Positions 47,189 to 56,051 of a stretch of DNA of 64,000 nucleotides are shown piece by piece; positions within the stretch are counted from its first letter, which is position 1, and each line of letters starts with the position of its first letter. Both the position numbers and the translations under genes were made by a program. The stretch is from Methylobacter sp. (GTDB lineage Bacteria > Pseudomonadota > Gammaproteobacteria > Methylococcales > Methylomonadaceae): positions 1 through 64,000 of the forward strand of contig JAGXGY010000037.1 of assembly GCA_024636505.1 (NCBI GenBank). Reading direction: 5' to 3'. The notes beneath the pieces were generated by a model. It ran no database searches, was not told the DNA's origin, and saw only the letters and a program-made list of their open reading frames with translations.

Positions 47189-47710
47189 TTAGAGAAAAAA
47201 CCAAAATAGAAGGCAAAAAAGACCGATCACATAAGCGATGATTAATTTCCATTTACGCCCAACCGGCAACGTTCGCCAATAGAAGGATTGACGCCTGGTA
47301 TATCGTAACCAGACAGCTCTGCTATTTCTTCGCCAGGAGCGATATAAGCGCGGCCATACTTTGTATAGTGGATATAGCCCGAATACCAGCAAAATCAAAA
47401 TCGTGCTGATGATGAGAATTTCGCTTTCGTGGTGAGTCGTGTGCAAGGTGTGTTCGAGGATTTCTTCAATGAATCCTTCGATAACCTCGAAAAGCAGATG
47501 CAGTAATTCAAAAACAAAATGCAGTGTTCCGAGTATTAAATCGAGAAGATCATCAGACAAGGTAATGATAAGGAATAACACCACGAACTGTTTGCCGACT
47601 CGGGTCAGCATTTGCCGGTCGGTTTCATTAGTATGTCCGCAGCATAATCCGCAGTTGGTCAGCTTCGGGAAAAAACGGATTATCCGGTTAGCTTTATGCA
47701 AACTTTTCAC
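47189..47710 (-). CDS. hypothetical membrane protein
   Basis: A 173-residue protein that I do not recognise. The central region LLDLILGTLHFVFELLHLLFEVIEGFIEEILEHTLHTTHH is a long amphipathic, acidic/His-rich helix. Two membrane segments follow (IISTILILLVFGLYPLY and LIIAYVIGLFCLLFWFFL), with a basic stretch between them (RLYRSWRRNSRAVWLRYTRRQ). The N-terminus has CGLCCGH, a possible metal site. It lies 16 bases downstream of the MarR gene and may be co-transcribed with it. Confidence 0.65.
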   Translation of the reverse strand: MKSLHKANRIIRFFPKLTNCGLCCGHTNETDRQMLTRVGKQFVVLFLIITLSDDLLDLILGTLHFVFELLHLLFEVIEGFIEEILEHTLHTTHHESEILIISTILILLVFGLYPLYKVWPRLYRSWRRNSRAVWLRYTRRQSFYWRTLPVGRKWKLIIAYVIGLFCLLFWFFL

Positions 47711-47726
47711 TATCCAATTTCATTAA

Positions 47727-48149
47727 TCAGATAGTTTCGCTCATGCTGGCTTTAATGCGCTCCAGCAACGCGGTCATCTGTTGTTGTTCTTGCGGCGTTA
47801 AGGTTTTAAGCACCTCCGCTTCCACTGCATCGGCGATTTCCCAGAGTTCCTGCATGATAGGCAGCGCTTTAGACGTGATTTCCAGACGATAAGCGCGCCG
47901 GTCCTCACTGTCCTTATTACGTCGAACCAGTCCCGCCTCTTCCAGCAAGTCGATCTGCCTTACCAGCGTAATCGGTTTGATGTCGAGGATGTCGGCCAGA
48001 TCAATTTGGCGACAGTTTTCGTTGTTGGACAGATGTACCAAGGCTCGCCATTGAGCATGGCTCAGGCCGATAGTTTCCGCTTGCTTGTTAAAGCGCTGGC
48101 GAATAATGTGGCTGATTTCGTAACTTAAAAAACCGAACTTGGAATGCAT
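47727..48149 (-). CDS. MarR family transcriptional regulator
   Basis: A 140-residue MarR repressor starting at ATG 48149 (MHSKFGFLSYEISHIIRQRFN); the frame continues 70 codons upstream but without family similarity. The winged helix-turn-helix is at about 45-105: RQIDLADILDIKPITLVRQIDLLEEAGLV, RNKDSEDRRAYRLEIT, where DxRxxxxxLT is the MarR wing signature. It likely controls itself and the membrane protein downstream. Divergent from the Kv-like channel gene. Confidence 0.9.
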   Translation of the reverse strand: MHSKFGFLSYEISHIIRQRFNKQAETIGLSHAQWRALVHLSNNENCRQIDLADILDIKPITLVRQIDLLEEAGLVRRNKDSEDRRAYRLEITSKALPIMQELWEIADAVEAEVLKTLTPQEQQQMTALLERIKASMSETI

Positions 48150-48379
48150 AGGAAAAAATATAATAAGCAAAAGGTATAATATCAATATTTTTATACGTGT
48201 CCTAATCGGATGCGTCGTCGTCCGGCGAACACATGAAGACACCGCCGGGTCGGTCATTAAATCGACAATAACATGCGATAATCTATCGGCGTAAACGGTG
48301 GGTATAAAAGCTCGAAACCACCTGAACAACCAAGCAGACAGTATCTCAGTCCGATTCATATGAAGAATTATTATTATTT

Positions 48380-49228
48380 ATGCGTACTTATATAGAAGCC
48401 TTGCGGCACAGCTTGTATCAAGTTATTTATCAGTCCCATACGCCGGCGGGAAAAGGCTTCGATATTGCGCTGATGATTTTAATTCTGAGCAGTGTCTTAA
48501 CCATTACCTTGGACAGTGTCGCCGACATTAGTCGGCAGTATGGGGAGCAACTGGCTACCGCAGAATGGCTATTCACGACTTTATTCACTGTCGAGTATAT
48601 TCTTCGTATTTTTTGCATACACAGGCCAATCAAATACATCATCAGTTTCTACGGCCTCATCGATTTATTGGCTATTGTTCCTTCCTATCTGGGTATTTTT
48701 ATATCCGATTCGCATTACCTCCAAGTCATCCGCATCCTCAGAATTTTACGGATATTTCGGGTGTTGAAACTGGTCCGTTTTATCAATCAGTCCAATCTGC
48801 TGATCAACGCTTTAATGGCCAGTCGGCTCAAAATCACTATATTTATACTCACTATTTCCACGCTGTTGGTGATTTTCGGGTCGGCCATGTATTTGATCGA
48901 AGGTCCGGAACATGGCTTTGCCAACATACCGGTAAGCATTTACTGGGCGGTGGTGACCTTGACCACGGTGGGTTTTGGCGACATCACTCCCCAAACCGAT
49001 CTGGGGCGTGCCATCTCCGCAGTGGTTATGATCAGCGGTTACGCGATCATCGCAGTACCCACCGGTATATTCACGGCGGAATTATCCCAGGAAATGAAGC
49101 GGCAGAATGCTGGTGTTGACGAAAGGGTTTGTTCGAAGTGCCGAAAAACCGGGCATGAAACCGAAGCAAACTATTGTCGTATTTGTGGCACGGATCTGGC
49201 TCAGTCGGTCGGCGAGAAGTCAGGCTAA
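48380..49228 (+). CDS. voltage-gated potassium channel with C-terminal zinc ribbon
   Basis: A 282-residue six-helix Kv-type channel. S4 carries the Arg ladder (VIRILRILRIFRVLKLVRF), the pore helix and filter are SIYWAVVTLTTVGFGDITP (filter TVGFGD at about 197-202), and S6 follows (SAVVMISGYAIIAVPTGIFTAEL). The C-terminus carries a zinc ribbon, CSKC...YCRICG. It conducts K+ across the inner membrane in response to voltage. A SLATT-domain gene follows 136 bases downstream on the same strand. Confidence 0.92.
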   Translation: MRTYIEALRHSLYQVIYQSHTPAGKGFDIALMILILSSVLTITLDSVADISRQYGEQLATAEWLFTTLFTVEYILRIFCIHRPIKYIISFYGLIDLLAIVPSYLGIFISDSHYLQVIRILRILRIFRVLKLVRFINQSNLLINALMASRLKITIFILTISTLLVIFGSAMYLIEGPEHGFANIPVSIYWAVVTLTTVGFGDITPQTDLGRAISAVVMISGYAIIAVPTGIFTAELSQEMKRQNAGVDERVCSKCRKTGHETEANYCRICGTDLAQSVGEKSG

Positions 49229-49364
49229 TCTAGGTGTTTTCTGCAATTGTGCGGTGTCTATGCGTTGTGTATGATTTATTGGTCTTCACATTTTTTGTTT
49301 TGCCTTTTAACAAATTTTTTAGCTCGTTATCAGGTTTTCGTAATTGTCACAAGAGGATGTACTT

Positions 49365-49874
49365 ATGAGAATAGAACAGAAACAGCTGTTGAAATCCTGG
49401 CGGGATGAGCTGGGAGTAACAATGCATACGCATTATGTGCTATCCACCAAGATTCGCTTATTGAATTACATCCTGGGCATTCCGTGCATCATTATTGCTA
49501 TGTTGGTCGCTACCTATATCTTTTTCACCATCAATCAGAATGTTGTTCTCTGGGTGAAGATGCTGTTCGGCTTGCTTAGTTTGTTGCTGGCGATATTGGC
49601 TTCGCTGCAAACCTTTCTTAAGTATTCGGAGCAGGCGGAAAATCATCGTAATGCCAGTGCTCGCTATCAGGCTCTGTTCAACGGGATAGATCAATTGCTT
49701 GTCATCCCGCCCAAGGATGAGGCGGCTTTAGGCGTGTGGTGTGATAAGTTTCGTGAACGCTGGGATGAGTTGAATCTTGAAGCGCCCAACATAGCGAACA
49801 AGTTTAAACTGGAATCAGGAGCAGAAACGGTATCGACAACCCCGGAAGATAGTTATCAGACGTCAGTTGAATAA
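49365..49874 (+). CDS. SLATT-domain two-TM protein (DUF4231-like)
   Basis: A 169-residue protein; the ATG at 49365 follows AAGAGGA and is preferred over a TTG at 49344. An N-terminal helix (LLKSWRDELGVTMHTHYVLSTKIRLLNY) is followed by two membrane helices (ILGIPCIIIAMLVATYIFF and VLWVKMLFGLLSLLLAILASL) and the SLATT motif YSEQAENHRNASARYQALFNGID. SLATT proteins are predicted pore-forming effectors in nucleotide-signalled conflict systems, usually next to a SMODS or SLOG gene. None is present here. The neighbour is a potassium channel. Confidence 0.78.
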   Translation: MRIEQKQLLKSWRDELGVTMHTHYVLSTKIRLLNYILGIPCIIIAMLVATYIFFTINQNVVLWVKMLFGLLSLLLAILASLQTFLKYSEQAENHRNASARYQALFNGIDQLLVIPPKDEAALGVWCDKFRERWDELNLEAPNIANKFKLESGAETVSTTPEDSYQTSVE

Positions 49875-50335
49875 GATTGCCGTCAGCGACTAACTTAAGA
49901 TAATCTCCTCTGACGTGGCGATAGACTACAGTCTTATTCTGCCCGCCAAGGCTTGTGTGATGCGACAAATACTTTGAGGGCGGTGCTGTCATCGGTAATC
50001 GAAATATTTTTAGCAGATCGAATCAAGCACCCGCTTCTAGGGTGCTATTTATTCCAAAGTATTAAAAATTTAGTAAGTTGTTGACCTCATACTCTTATGA
50101 GTTATAAGTCTACACTTTGTTCGATGCTTCCCTCTGCCAAGCAGCCTCAATCTTTGGTGGCTAAGGTGTGCGGCATCCCTAACCGTGAGGCTCATACAGG
50201 ACTGGATCCTGTGGAATTTACTAGGTATACTTAAACATGCTTAACTTTGATGGCCGTCTGTAAAGGTAGCCTAAGAATAGGCATTTAAGTGTATGGAAAA
50301 ATTTTAGTAGAGGGTAATCGCAACGTTTAAGGCTG
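49875..50335. other. long leader region with candidate RNA structure
   Basis: A 461-base gap without a gene. At 50144-50212 two stems follow each other: GCCTCA/TGAGGC enclosing a 36-base region in which GGCTAAGG and CCCTAACC can partly pair, then ACAGGA/TCCTGT with a 5-base loop. This lies about 125 bases upstream of the DUF4912-GH57 genes and could be a regulatory leader. It matches no riboswitch that I recognise. The rest of the gap shows nothing. Confidence 0.4.
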
Positions 50336-50950
50336 ATGATGTTTTTGCACGCAGAGCACAACTCCAAAATGAATCTTTCGGCAAAAGACATGTTTGAAAT
50401 TAGTCAGGAACTCAGTCGCTGTTTTACGCCATGCTTTTCAAGTCCGGTGCCGGAGCTTGATGAAGAAATCCGGCTTTCTCCCAAGGAATTATTGGATATT
50501 GGCGAAGAAATCAGTCGGGATTTTACACCGATACCGTTCAGTAGCACGCCTGAATTAGTGCTTTTGCCGGTCGATCCCGGACACCTTTATGCGTATTGGA
50601 ATGTTGGGCAAGGTCACGACCTTTCTACAGCCGATAATCACCCGCTTACCCTGCGAATTTATGCGCAATCCGGCGAAGAAGAGACGGTTGCCGAGACAGT
50701 ATCATGGTTTGACGTCGCCATTAATAACCCGATAACGGCACAACAGGTGTCCTTATCCCGTCCTGTTGATGAAACCGCCTATTCAGCAGCCATCGGCAAA
50801 TGTGATGCAGATGATGGTTTTATCGCTATTGCCTGTTCAAACATTATTCATGTACCGCTTGGACGGGCGGCCTGCTATCAGGATCGTCAAGACTCCAGCT
50901 ATTGCCAGGGAAAAAATGCCTCAGGCCTGGGAATCAACAAACCAGCGTGA
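50336..50950 (+). CDS. DUF4912 protein with duplicated N-terminal motif
   Basis: A 204-residue protein. The DUF4912 domain spans about 75-180 (PELVLLPVDPGHLYAYWNVG ... DGFIAIACSNIIHVP). Two copies of one motif precede it: LSAKDMFEISQELSRCFTPC and LSPKELLDIGEEISRDFTPI, each followed by FSS-PEL, so the N-terminus arose by tandem duplication. DUF4912 domains are often next to or fused with GH57 glucan-branching enzymes; here its stop overlaps the GH57 start (TGATG). Presumably a glucan-binding or regulatory partner. The 25 residues after NIIHVP look atypical, so a small frameshift near 50865 is possible. Confidence 0.75.
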   Translation: MMFLHAEHNSKMNLSAKDMFEISQELSRCFTPCFSSPVPELDEEIRLSPKELLDIGEEISRDFTPIPFSSTPELVLLPVDPGHLYAYWNVGQGHDLSTADNHPLTLRIYAQSGEEETVAETVSWFDVAINNPITAQQVSLSRPVDETAYSAAIGKCDADDGFIAIACSNIIHVPLGRAACYQDRQDSSYCQGKNASGLGINKPA

Positions 50951-52593
50951 TGACAACAAGCCTACCGTGTTCCGGGCAAGGATTCCTGAGTATTGTTCTG
51001 CACGCACATCTTCCCTATGTGCGCCACCCTGAACATGACAGTTTTTTTGAGGAAAACTGGCTGTTCGAAGCCATAAGCGAATGCTATCTGCCGCTAATCG
51101 GCGTACTCGACCGTTTACACGCAGATAAGGTCGATTACCGGCTGACGCTGTCGTTGTCGCCGACGCTGATATCTATGTTGCGCGACGACTTGTTGCAAAC
51201 ACGCTATCTGAGCTATTTGCACAGTCGGCTGGAATTGGCTGAAAAGGAAATTATCCGAACCCGCAAGCAGCCGGAGTATCAAAAATTAGCGCGACTCTAT
51301 CGGCGCTTTTATCTAAACGCGTTAAACACTTATCAAGATCGCTATCAGGGCGATTTATTGGCGGCTTTTAAAAAACACCAAAGCACCGGTAAGCTTGAGC
51401 TGATCACGACAGCGGCGACTCACGGTTTCTTGCCGCTGTTGAATGTCAGCGAAACCGCAGTCCGCAACCAGGTCAATACCGGTATCGGAATGTTTAAAGC
51501 AGCAACGGGCAGTGCTCCAAGCGGTTTTTGGCTGCCTGAATGCGGCTATTATCCGGGCCTTGAAGCGATTCTGGCCGATGCGGGTATCGCCTATTTTTTT
51601 GTCGATAGCCACGGTATTATGGATGCCCGTTCGCCACCTCGGCATGGCGTTTACGCGCCGATAGCTTGCGGCAATGGCGTGGCGGCATTTGCACGCGATC
51701 CTGAATCATCGCAGCAAGTCTGGAGTTCTAAAGAAGGCTATCCGGGGGATTTCGACTACCGTGAATACTATAGCGATATTGGTTTTGAGCTGGAGTTGGA
51801 TTATATTGCGCCTTTTATTCTCGACGGGAAAACCCGTATCAACACCGGCATTAAATACCATCGGGTGACCGGCGAAAACCGGCCTAAGGAAATTTACAAT
51901 CCGAGGCAGGCATTAGCCAAAGCGCGCGAACATGCCCGGGATTTTGTCGATAAGCGTCAGCGGCAGATCGATCGGCTTGGCGCTACGATGGACGACAGTC
52001 GGCAACCCATTATAGTTGCGCCTTACGATGCGGAACTGTTTGGTCATTGGTGGTTCGAAGGGACGCATTGGCTGGAATGGGTGCTGAGGTTGGCAAGCGA
52101 CAGCAGCGGTGTTCGATTGATCAGTTGCGGGGATTATTTAAAGCAGCAGCCGTCACCGCAGGTAGCGACACCCGCCGCATCAACTTGGGGCGATCAAGGC
52201 TATTCCAGTTATTGGATCAATGAAACCAATGCCTGGATTTATCCCTTGCTGCACAAGGCCGAATTAGAGATGGAAAAACTGGCGCGCGATGTTCAGGGAT
52301 TAGCACTGACGCCGATACAGACGCGGGCCTTGAATCAGGCCGCCAGATCGATTTTGCTGGCGCAAGCTTCCGATTGGCCGTTTATCATGAAGTCGGGGAC
52401 CACCATCGACTATGCGAATAAACGCGTTACCGATTATCTGGCCAGATTTAACTATTTACATGACTGTTTTCGCAAGAATAGGCTCAATGAGCGTTATTTA
52501 ACAGCGCTGGAGATCATGGACAATCTTTTTCCGGATATTGATTTTCGGGATTACAATCCCTCAAGGGTGTGTTTTAAACCCGCCCGGTCTTAA
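50950..52593 (+). CDS. GH57 1,4-alpha-glucan branching enzyme
   Basis: A 547-residue GH57 protein. Start ATG 50950 overlaps the upstream stop; N-terminal motif FLSIVLHAHLPYVRHPEHD is GH57 motif 1. The catalytic Glu is in GFWLPECGYYPGLE (about residue 197) and the Asp in VAPYDAELFGHWWFEGTHWLEW (about 360). A C-terminal helical domain (DUF1957-like) contains ETNAWIYPLLHKAELEMEKL and LLLAQASDWPFIMKSGT-type segments typical of branching enzymes of this class. It introduces alpha-1,6 branches into glycogen. A GH13 branching enzyme (glgB) is also present at 60075-62348, so the window encodes two branching enzymes. Confidence 0.9.
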   Translation: MTTSLPCSGQGFLSIVLHAHLPYVRHPEHDSFFEENWLFEAISECYLPLIGVLDRLHADKVDYRLTLSLSPTLISMLRDDLLQTRYLSYLHSRLELAEKEIIRTRKQPEYQKLARLYRRFYLNALNTYQDRYQGDLLAAFKKHQSTGKLELITTAATHGFLPLLNVSETAVRNQVNTGIGMFKAATGSAPSGFWLPECGYYPGLEAILADAGIAYFFVDSHGIMDARSPPRHGVYAPIACGNGVAAFARDPESSQQVWSSKEGYPGDFDYREYYSDIGFELELDYIAPFILDGKTRINTGIKYHRVTGENRPKEIYNPRQALAKAREHARDFVDKRQRQIDRLGATMDDSRQPIIVAPYDAELFGHWWFEGTHWLEWVLRLASDSSGVRLISCGDYLKQQPSPQVATPAASTWGDQGYSSYWINETNAWIYPLLHKAELEMEKLARDVQGLALTPIQTRALNQAARSILLAQASDWPFIMKSGTTIDYANKRVTDYLARFNYLHDCFRKNRLNERYLTALEIMDNLFPDIDFRDYNPSRVCFKPARS

Positions 52594-52726
52594 GCTGTTG
52601 CGTCGTTCCTTTGTTGTGACGCTCCGACGTCCGGCGGTACATAGGATACGCACGGCATACCCGGAATCCTATATCTTTCCTTTTGACCTGAGTTTCAGGG
52701 TAGCAATAACGTAACGGAGACAAAAT

Positions 52727-54235
52727 TTGGCCAAAATCCAACTGCTGTATGTTGAAAATGTGATTACCCGTAAAAAAACCAACGTTCAACAGACGCTGGA
52801 TTTTTTTATGCGGGTGGAAAACGTCAGTTACGATAAACGGATCGATGTACTCTGGTCGGGTGAAGATGGCATATGGCAAACGCTGCCTGCAAGCTTCCAC
52901 AGCAAGCTGGAACATGATCAGGAATGCTGGCGGGCTCAAATCCATTTCCAGCTCAGTCCGGCTCATTCGCTACCCGGCAATATCCGGTTCGGATTGCGCT
53001 ATCAGAGTGCGGCGGGCGAGTATTGGGATAACCGGCAGGGCGCAAATTATTCCAGTCAGGCTGATTCAGGTATCAGGGTCGCGTGTGCCGCGCCGGTTTT
53101 AAATATCGGCTTTACGACCCAGCTGGAGGGCGAACAAAAAAACCTTCCGATCACGGTGGCGGTGGATATGTTCAACGATGCCGACAAGGTAACCGTACAC
53201 TGGACGACCGATAATTGGCGGCATAGCCATAAAACCGCCTGCCATTTTAAAAGAAACTACTGGGACAAAGAGGCGCTCAGTAATGCCAGAAATCCCAATC
53301 AGTACGGTGTTGCAATTTGGAAAGGCTGGCTTAGGATCGGTCAGGCTTTTCGCGTGCAATACAGTATTTCCGTTGAACGCAACGGCCAGATTTTTTGGGA
53401 TAACAATCACGGCAAAAACTACTCGCTTAGCCATGAGCCGCTGAAAGTATTGATTCTTAATCTGCATTGTTATCAGGAAGATAATCAGGATGATAAGTTT
53501 TCCCAAATAGCCAAGGCGATTAACGAATTGAATGTTGACGTGGTCTGTCTACAGGAAGTGGCTGAACTTTGGAATGACGGGGCAGGGGACTGGGAGTCCA
53601 ATTCCGCCAAAATAATCAATGATCGCTTGGCTACGCCTTATCATATCTACACCGACTGGGCGCATCTGGGCTTTGACAAGTACCGCGAAGGCGTTGCCAT
53701 TTTAAGCAAATACCCGCTGCTTAAACACGATGCCAAGTATGTGTCCGATAGCGATGACGTTTACAGTATTCATTCCCGAAAAGTGGTCATGGCACAAATC
53801 AAGGTGCCTTATATCGGGCGGCTTAATGTTTTTTCTGCGCATTTAAGCTGGTGGGAAGACGGATTTGCCGGGCAGTTTAATCGACTGTGCGAGTGGGCCA
53901 AGGCTAAACAGACGGCGCAAGTTTGCGCCACGTTGTTGTGCGGCGATTTTAATATTACTGCCGGATCAAAAGGCTATCATCTGGTGGTCGATGCTCATCA
54001 ATATGACGACCAGTATTTGGCCGCTAATTCGCAGGGCGTGTTTGAAAAAATCTTCAGAGTTAACGATCCCTACTGGCAAGATTATCCCAGCGACGATTAT
54101 CGTATCGATTATGTTTTTTTGAATAAAACCAGTGAGCTGACTGTCACCTCAGCGACGATTCTGTTTACCGAGCGGGATTATGGCAGGGTTTCCGATCATT
54201 GCGGTTATTTGATGACCTTTGAACCTAAGATTTAA
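52727..54235 (+). CDS. tandem CBM21-like starch-binding domains fused to an EEP-fold phosphodiesterase
   Basis: A 502-residue protein starting at TTG 52727 after GGAGACAAAA. Residues about 5-115 and 125-235 are two related beta domains, each ending in the CBM21-type signature: EYWDNRQGANY and IFWDNNHGKNY. From about 240 a DNase I/endonuclease-exonuclease-phosphatase fold follows: LILNLHCYQ, VVCLQEVAE (metal Glu, about 276), LLCGDFNITAG, YRIDYVF and VSDHCGYLM (catalytic His). No signal peptide, so cytoplasmic. The combination implies a phosphodiesterase or phosphatase tethered to glycogen. The true substrate is unknown. A phospholipase D-fold gene follows 172 bases later. Confidence 0.85.
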   Translation: MAKIQLLYVENVITRKKTNVQQTLDFFMRVENVSYDKRIDVLWSGEDGIWQTLPASFHSKLEHDQECWRAQIHFQLSPAHSLPGNIRFGLRYQSAAGEYWDNRQGANYSSQADSGIRVACAAPVLNIGFTTQLEGEQKNLPITVAVDMFNDADKVTVHWTTDNWRHSHKTACHFKRNYWDKEALSNARNPNQYGVAIWKGWLRIGQAFRVQYSISVERNGQIFWDNNHGKNYSLSHEPLKVLILNLHCYQEDNQDDKFSQIAKAINELNVDVVCLQEVAELWNDGAGDWESNSAKIINDRLATPYHIYTDWAHLGFDKYREGVAILSKYPLLKHDAKYVSDSDDVYSIHSRKVVMAQIKVPYIGRLNVFSAHLSWWEDGFAGQFNRLCEWAKAKQTAQVCATLLCGDFNITAGSKGYHLVVDAHQYDDQYLAANSQGVFEKIFRVNDPYWQDYPSDDYRIDYVFLNKTSELTVTSATILFTERDYGRVSDHCGYLMTFEPKI

Positions 54236-54260
54236 GGTGAAAGATTCAGGGCGAGAGGCA

Positions 54261-54303
54261 GGAGTGCAAGCTTCGCTTGCTCAGCAGGCGAAGCCTGCAC
54301 TCC
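54261..54303. repeat. REP-like palindrome between EEP and PLD genes
   Basis: GGAGTGCAAGCTTCGCTTGC and GCAGGCGAAGCCTGCACTCC are inverse complements except for two mismatched positions, around a TCA loop. No T-tract follows on the plus strand. A dispersed repeat is more likely than a terminator, though it could attenuate transcription into the PLD gene. Confidence 0.65.
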
Positions 54304-54407
54304 AGCTGCACCTTCACGTTTTATAGATGTAAACGTTACCGACGGCGCTGCAAACCCCGTCCGGCATGAGGTAGATAATAATACCTTGACCATGGAGATA
54401 AAAAAAT

Positions 54408-56000
54408 ATGCAGATAGCAGAACATTACGCCGCACCCACTCATGGAAATTTGGGAGGCTCTTTTCAAAGAGTTAACGACTTCAACGACAAATTCTATGTC
54501 CGCTGGGGAAAAATAGATTTCGATGTGTTTTATGGCGTTCAGGCCAATGTCAAAGTTATCCTAAAAGTCTATCGCGATACGATCTGCGAAACCTATATCG
54601 TCGATACCGACGCCTATGATATTCACTGGGATAGGCACAAACGCTGTACCCGGGATTTTTATATCCATCCGTTTTCCAGTAATTTCGGCCAGATCAACTG
54701 CGTTAAGTTCGCCTTTATTGTGCATCTGGACGAGCATTCCATTGCCTCCCGGAACGAATATATCTTTATGGACTGGCACCAGCTTCAGTGCGACCATCCG
54801 CAGTACCGAAGAATTACCGGTGATTGGGCCACGACCAATAGTTATCGAAGTTATGAGCTGAATGCCGGTGAATTACAGTGTGATGCGGATTGGTATAACC
54901 ATCATTTTGACGCCTTGCAACTGGTGCCGAAATTCACTAAAGGACAGCAGCATCACCCTTATCATCCCAAACGTTATATTCACGACCTGATCGACAAGGT
55001 TATCCGCTGCAAGCACCAGAATCCTGAGCGCTTATGCACCATAAAAGTCAGCGTGGATTGCATCGACGACCACGATTTCACCACCCATTTGATAGCCGCC
55101 AGCGAGCAGGGGGTTTGGGTTCAGTGCATCGTGGATTGGCGAAAAATGACCCTGACCAACAGCCAAAATTATGCGCGCTTGAAGCGTTCCCGGATTGAAT
55201 TAATCGGCGTGTTTTGCAGCCCCAAACATCACTTGATCGAAGTGGAACCGGATATGCATACCAAATTCATTATTTTTAATGATGAGGACAGCATACTGGG
55301 CTCATTCAATATTACTTTCGATCGCTGGTGGGCCAATTGGGAGTCGGGGATGACCTTTCATTCCAAAGGTGTCTGTCGATTGCTGGACAATATTTTTCAA
55401 AGTCAGCGGGGTGGCGTCAATCAACAATACGGTATCGATCCGTTGAGTCATTTCAATCTGCTATATACCTTTGGCCGGCACGTGATGCTGAACGGCAAAC
55501 CCTATCTTCCGCATCATGCGATATTGGCCGAAATTAACCGTGCCAGATATTCGATTAAAGTGTCGTTATTTTTGATTGGCGATTTGTTGGGCGATCATCA
55601 CGATAGCGTGGTCAATGCACTGATTAATGCCAGAAATAGAGGCGTCCATGTGCATATTCTGCTTAACGGGCATTTGGCCAGACAAGGTCGTATCGGTGTG
55701 GAACGGCCGATGGGGGAAGAGCTGAGTCGCCCGTTGCTGCCGACGGTGGATCGATTAAAACATGCCGGTATTGCGGTAGGTCTGGTTTACGGGCAGGACG
55801 ACCATCCGGTGCCTTATTCCCCGATACATTCCAAGTATTGCATTATTGACGATTATATCGTTATAGAAGGCAGTTTCAACTGGTACAACACCTCGGTTTT
55901 TTCCCATGATTTATTGGTCGTAGCGGCCAATTACCATGTAGCGCAGCCTTATTTGTATGAGTTTGAACAAATACAGCGGTCGTTTAGGGTGTATTACTGA
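54408..56000 (+). CDS. phospholipase D-fold protein with two HKD motifs
   Basis: A 530-residue protein. Residues 1-170 are a beta-rich region (IDFDVFYGVQANVKVILKVYRD, YIHPFSSNFGQINCVKFAFIVHLDEH) that I cannot assign; its position suggests ligand binding. The PLD core has two HxKx4D-type motifs: MHTKFIIFNDEDSILGSFN (about 282) and IHSKYCIIDDYIVIEGSFN (about 473), both followed by the G(S/G)xN element. This is the two-site layout of a working phosphodiesterase or transphosphatidylase. No signal peptide or membrane helix is evident. It is the downstream neighbour of the starch-binding EEP protein. Confidence 0.85.
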   Translation: MQIAEHYAAPTHGNLGGSFQRVNDFNDKFYVRWGKIDFDVFYGVQANVKVILKVYRDTICETYIVDTDAYDIHWDRHKRCTRDFYIHPFSSNFGQINCVKFAFIVHLDEHSIASRNEYIFMDWHQLQCDHPQYRRITGDWATTNSYRSYELNAGELQCDADWYNHHFDALQLVPKFTKGQQHHPYHPKRYIHDLIDKVIRCKHQNPERLCTIKVSVDCIDDHDFTTHLIAASEQGVWVQCIVDWRKMTLTNSQNYARLKRSRIELIGVFCSPKHHLIEVEPDMHTKFIIFNDEDSILGSFNITFDRWWANWESGMTFHSKGVCRLLDNIFQSQRGGVNQQYGIDPLSHFNLLYTFGRHVMLNGKPYLPHHAILAEINRARYSIKVSLFLIGDLLGDHHDSVVNALINARNRGVHVHILLNGHLARQGRIGVERPMGEELSRPLLPTVDRLKHAGIAVGLVYGQDDHPVPYSPIHSKYCIIDDYIVIEGSFNWYNTSVFSHDLLVVAANYHVAQPYLYEFEQIQRSFRVYY

Positions 56001-56051
56001 GGTTGGGTTAAATGATAACGCGGTTAACCCAACTAAGCTAATGTCTAACAT

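Noticed and set aside
50860-51032. Possible frameshift extending DUF4912 in another frame
   Set aside because: The alternative frame continues to 51032 and looks somewhat more protein-like, but it would overlap the GH57 start by about 80 bases, and the DUF4912 core already ends at NIIHVP. The TGATG junction looks natural.
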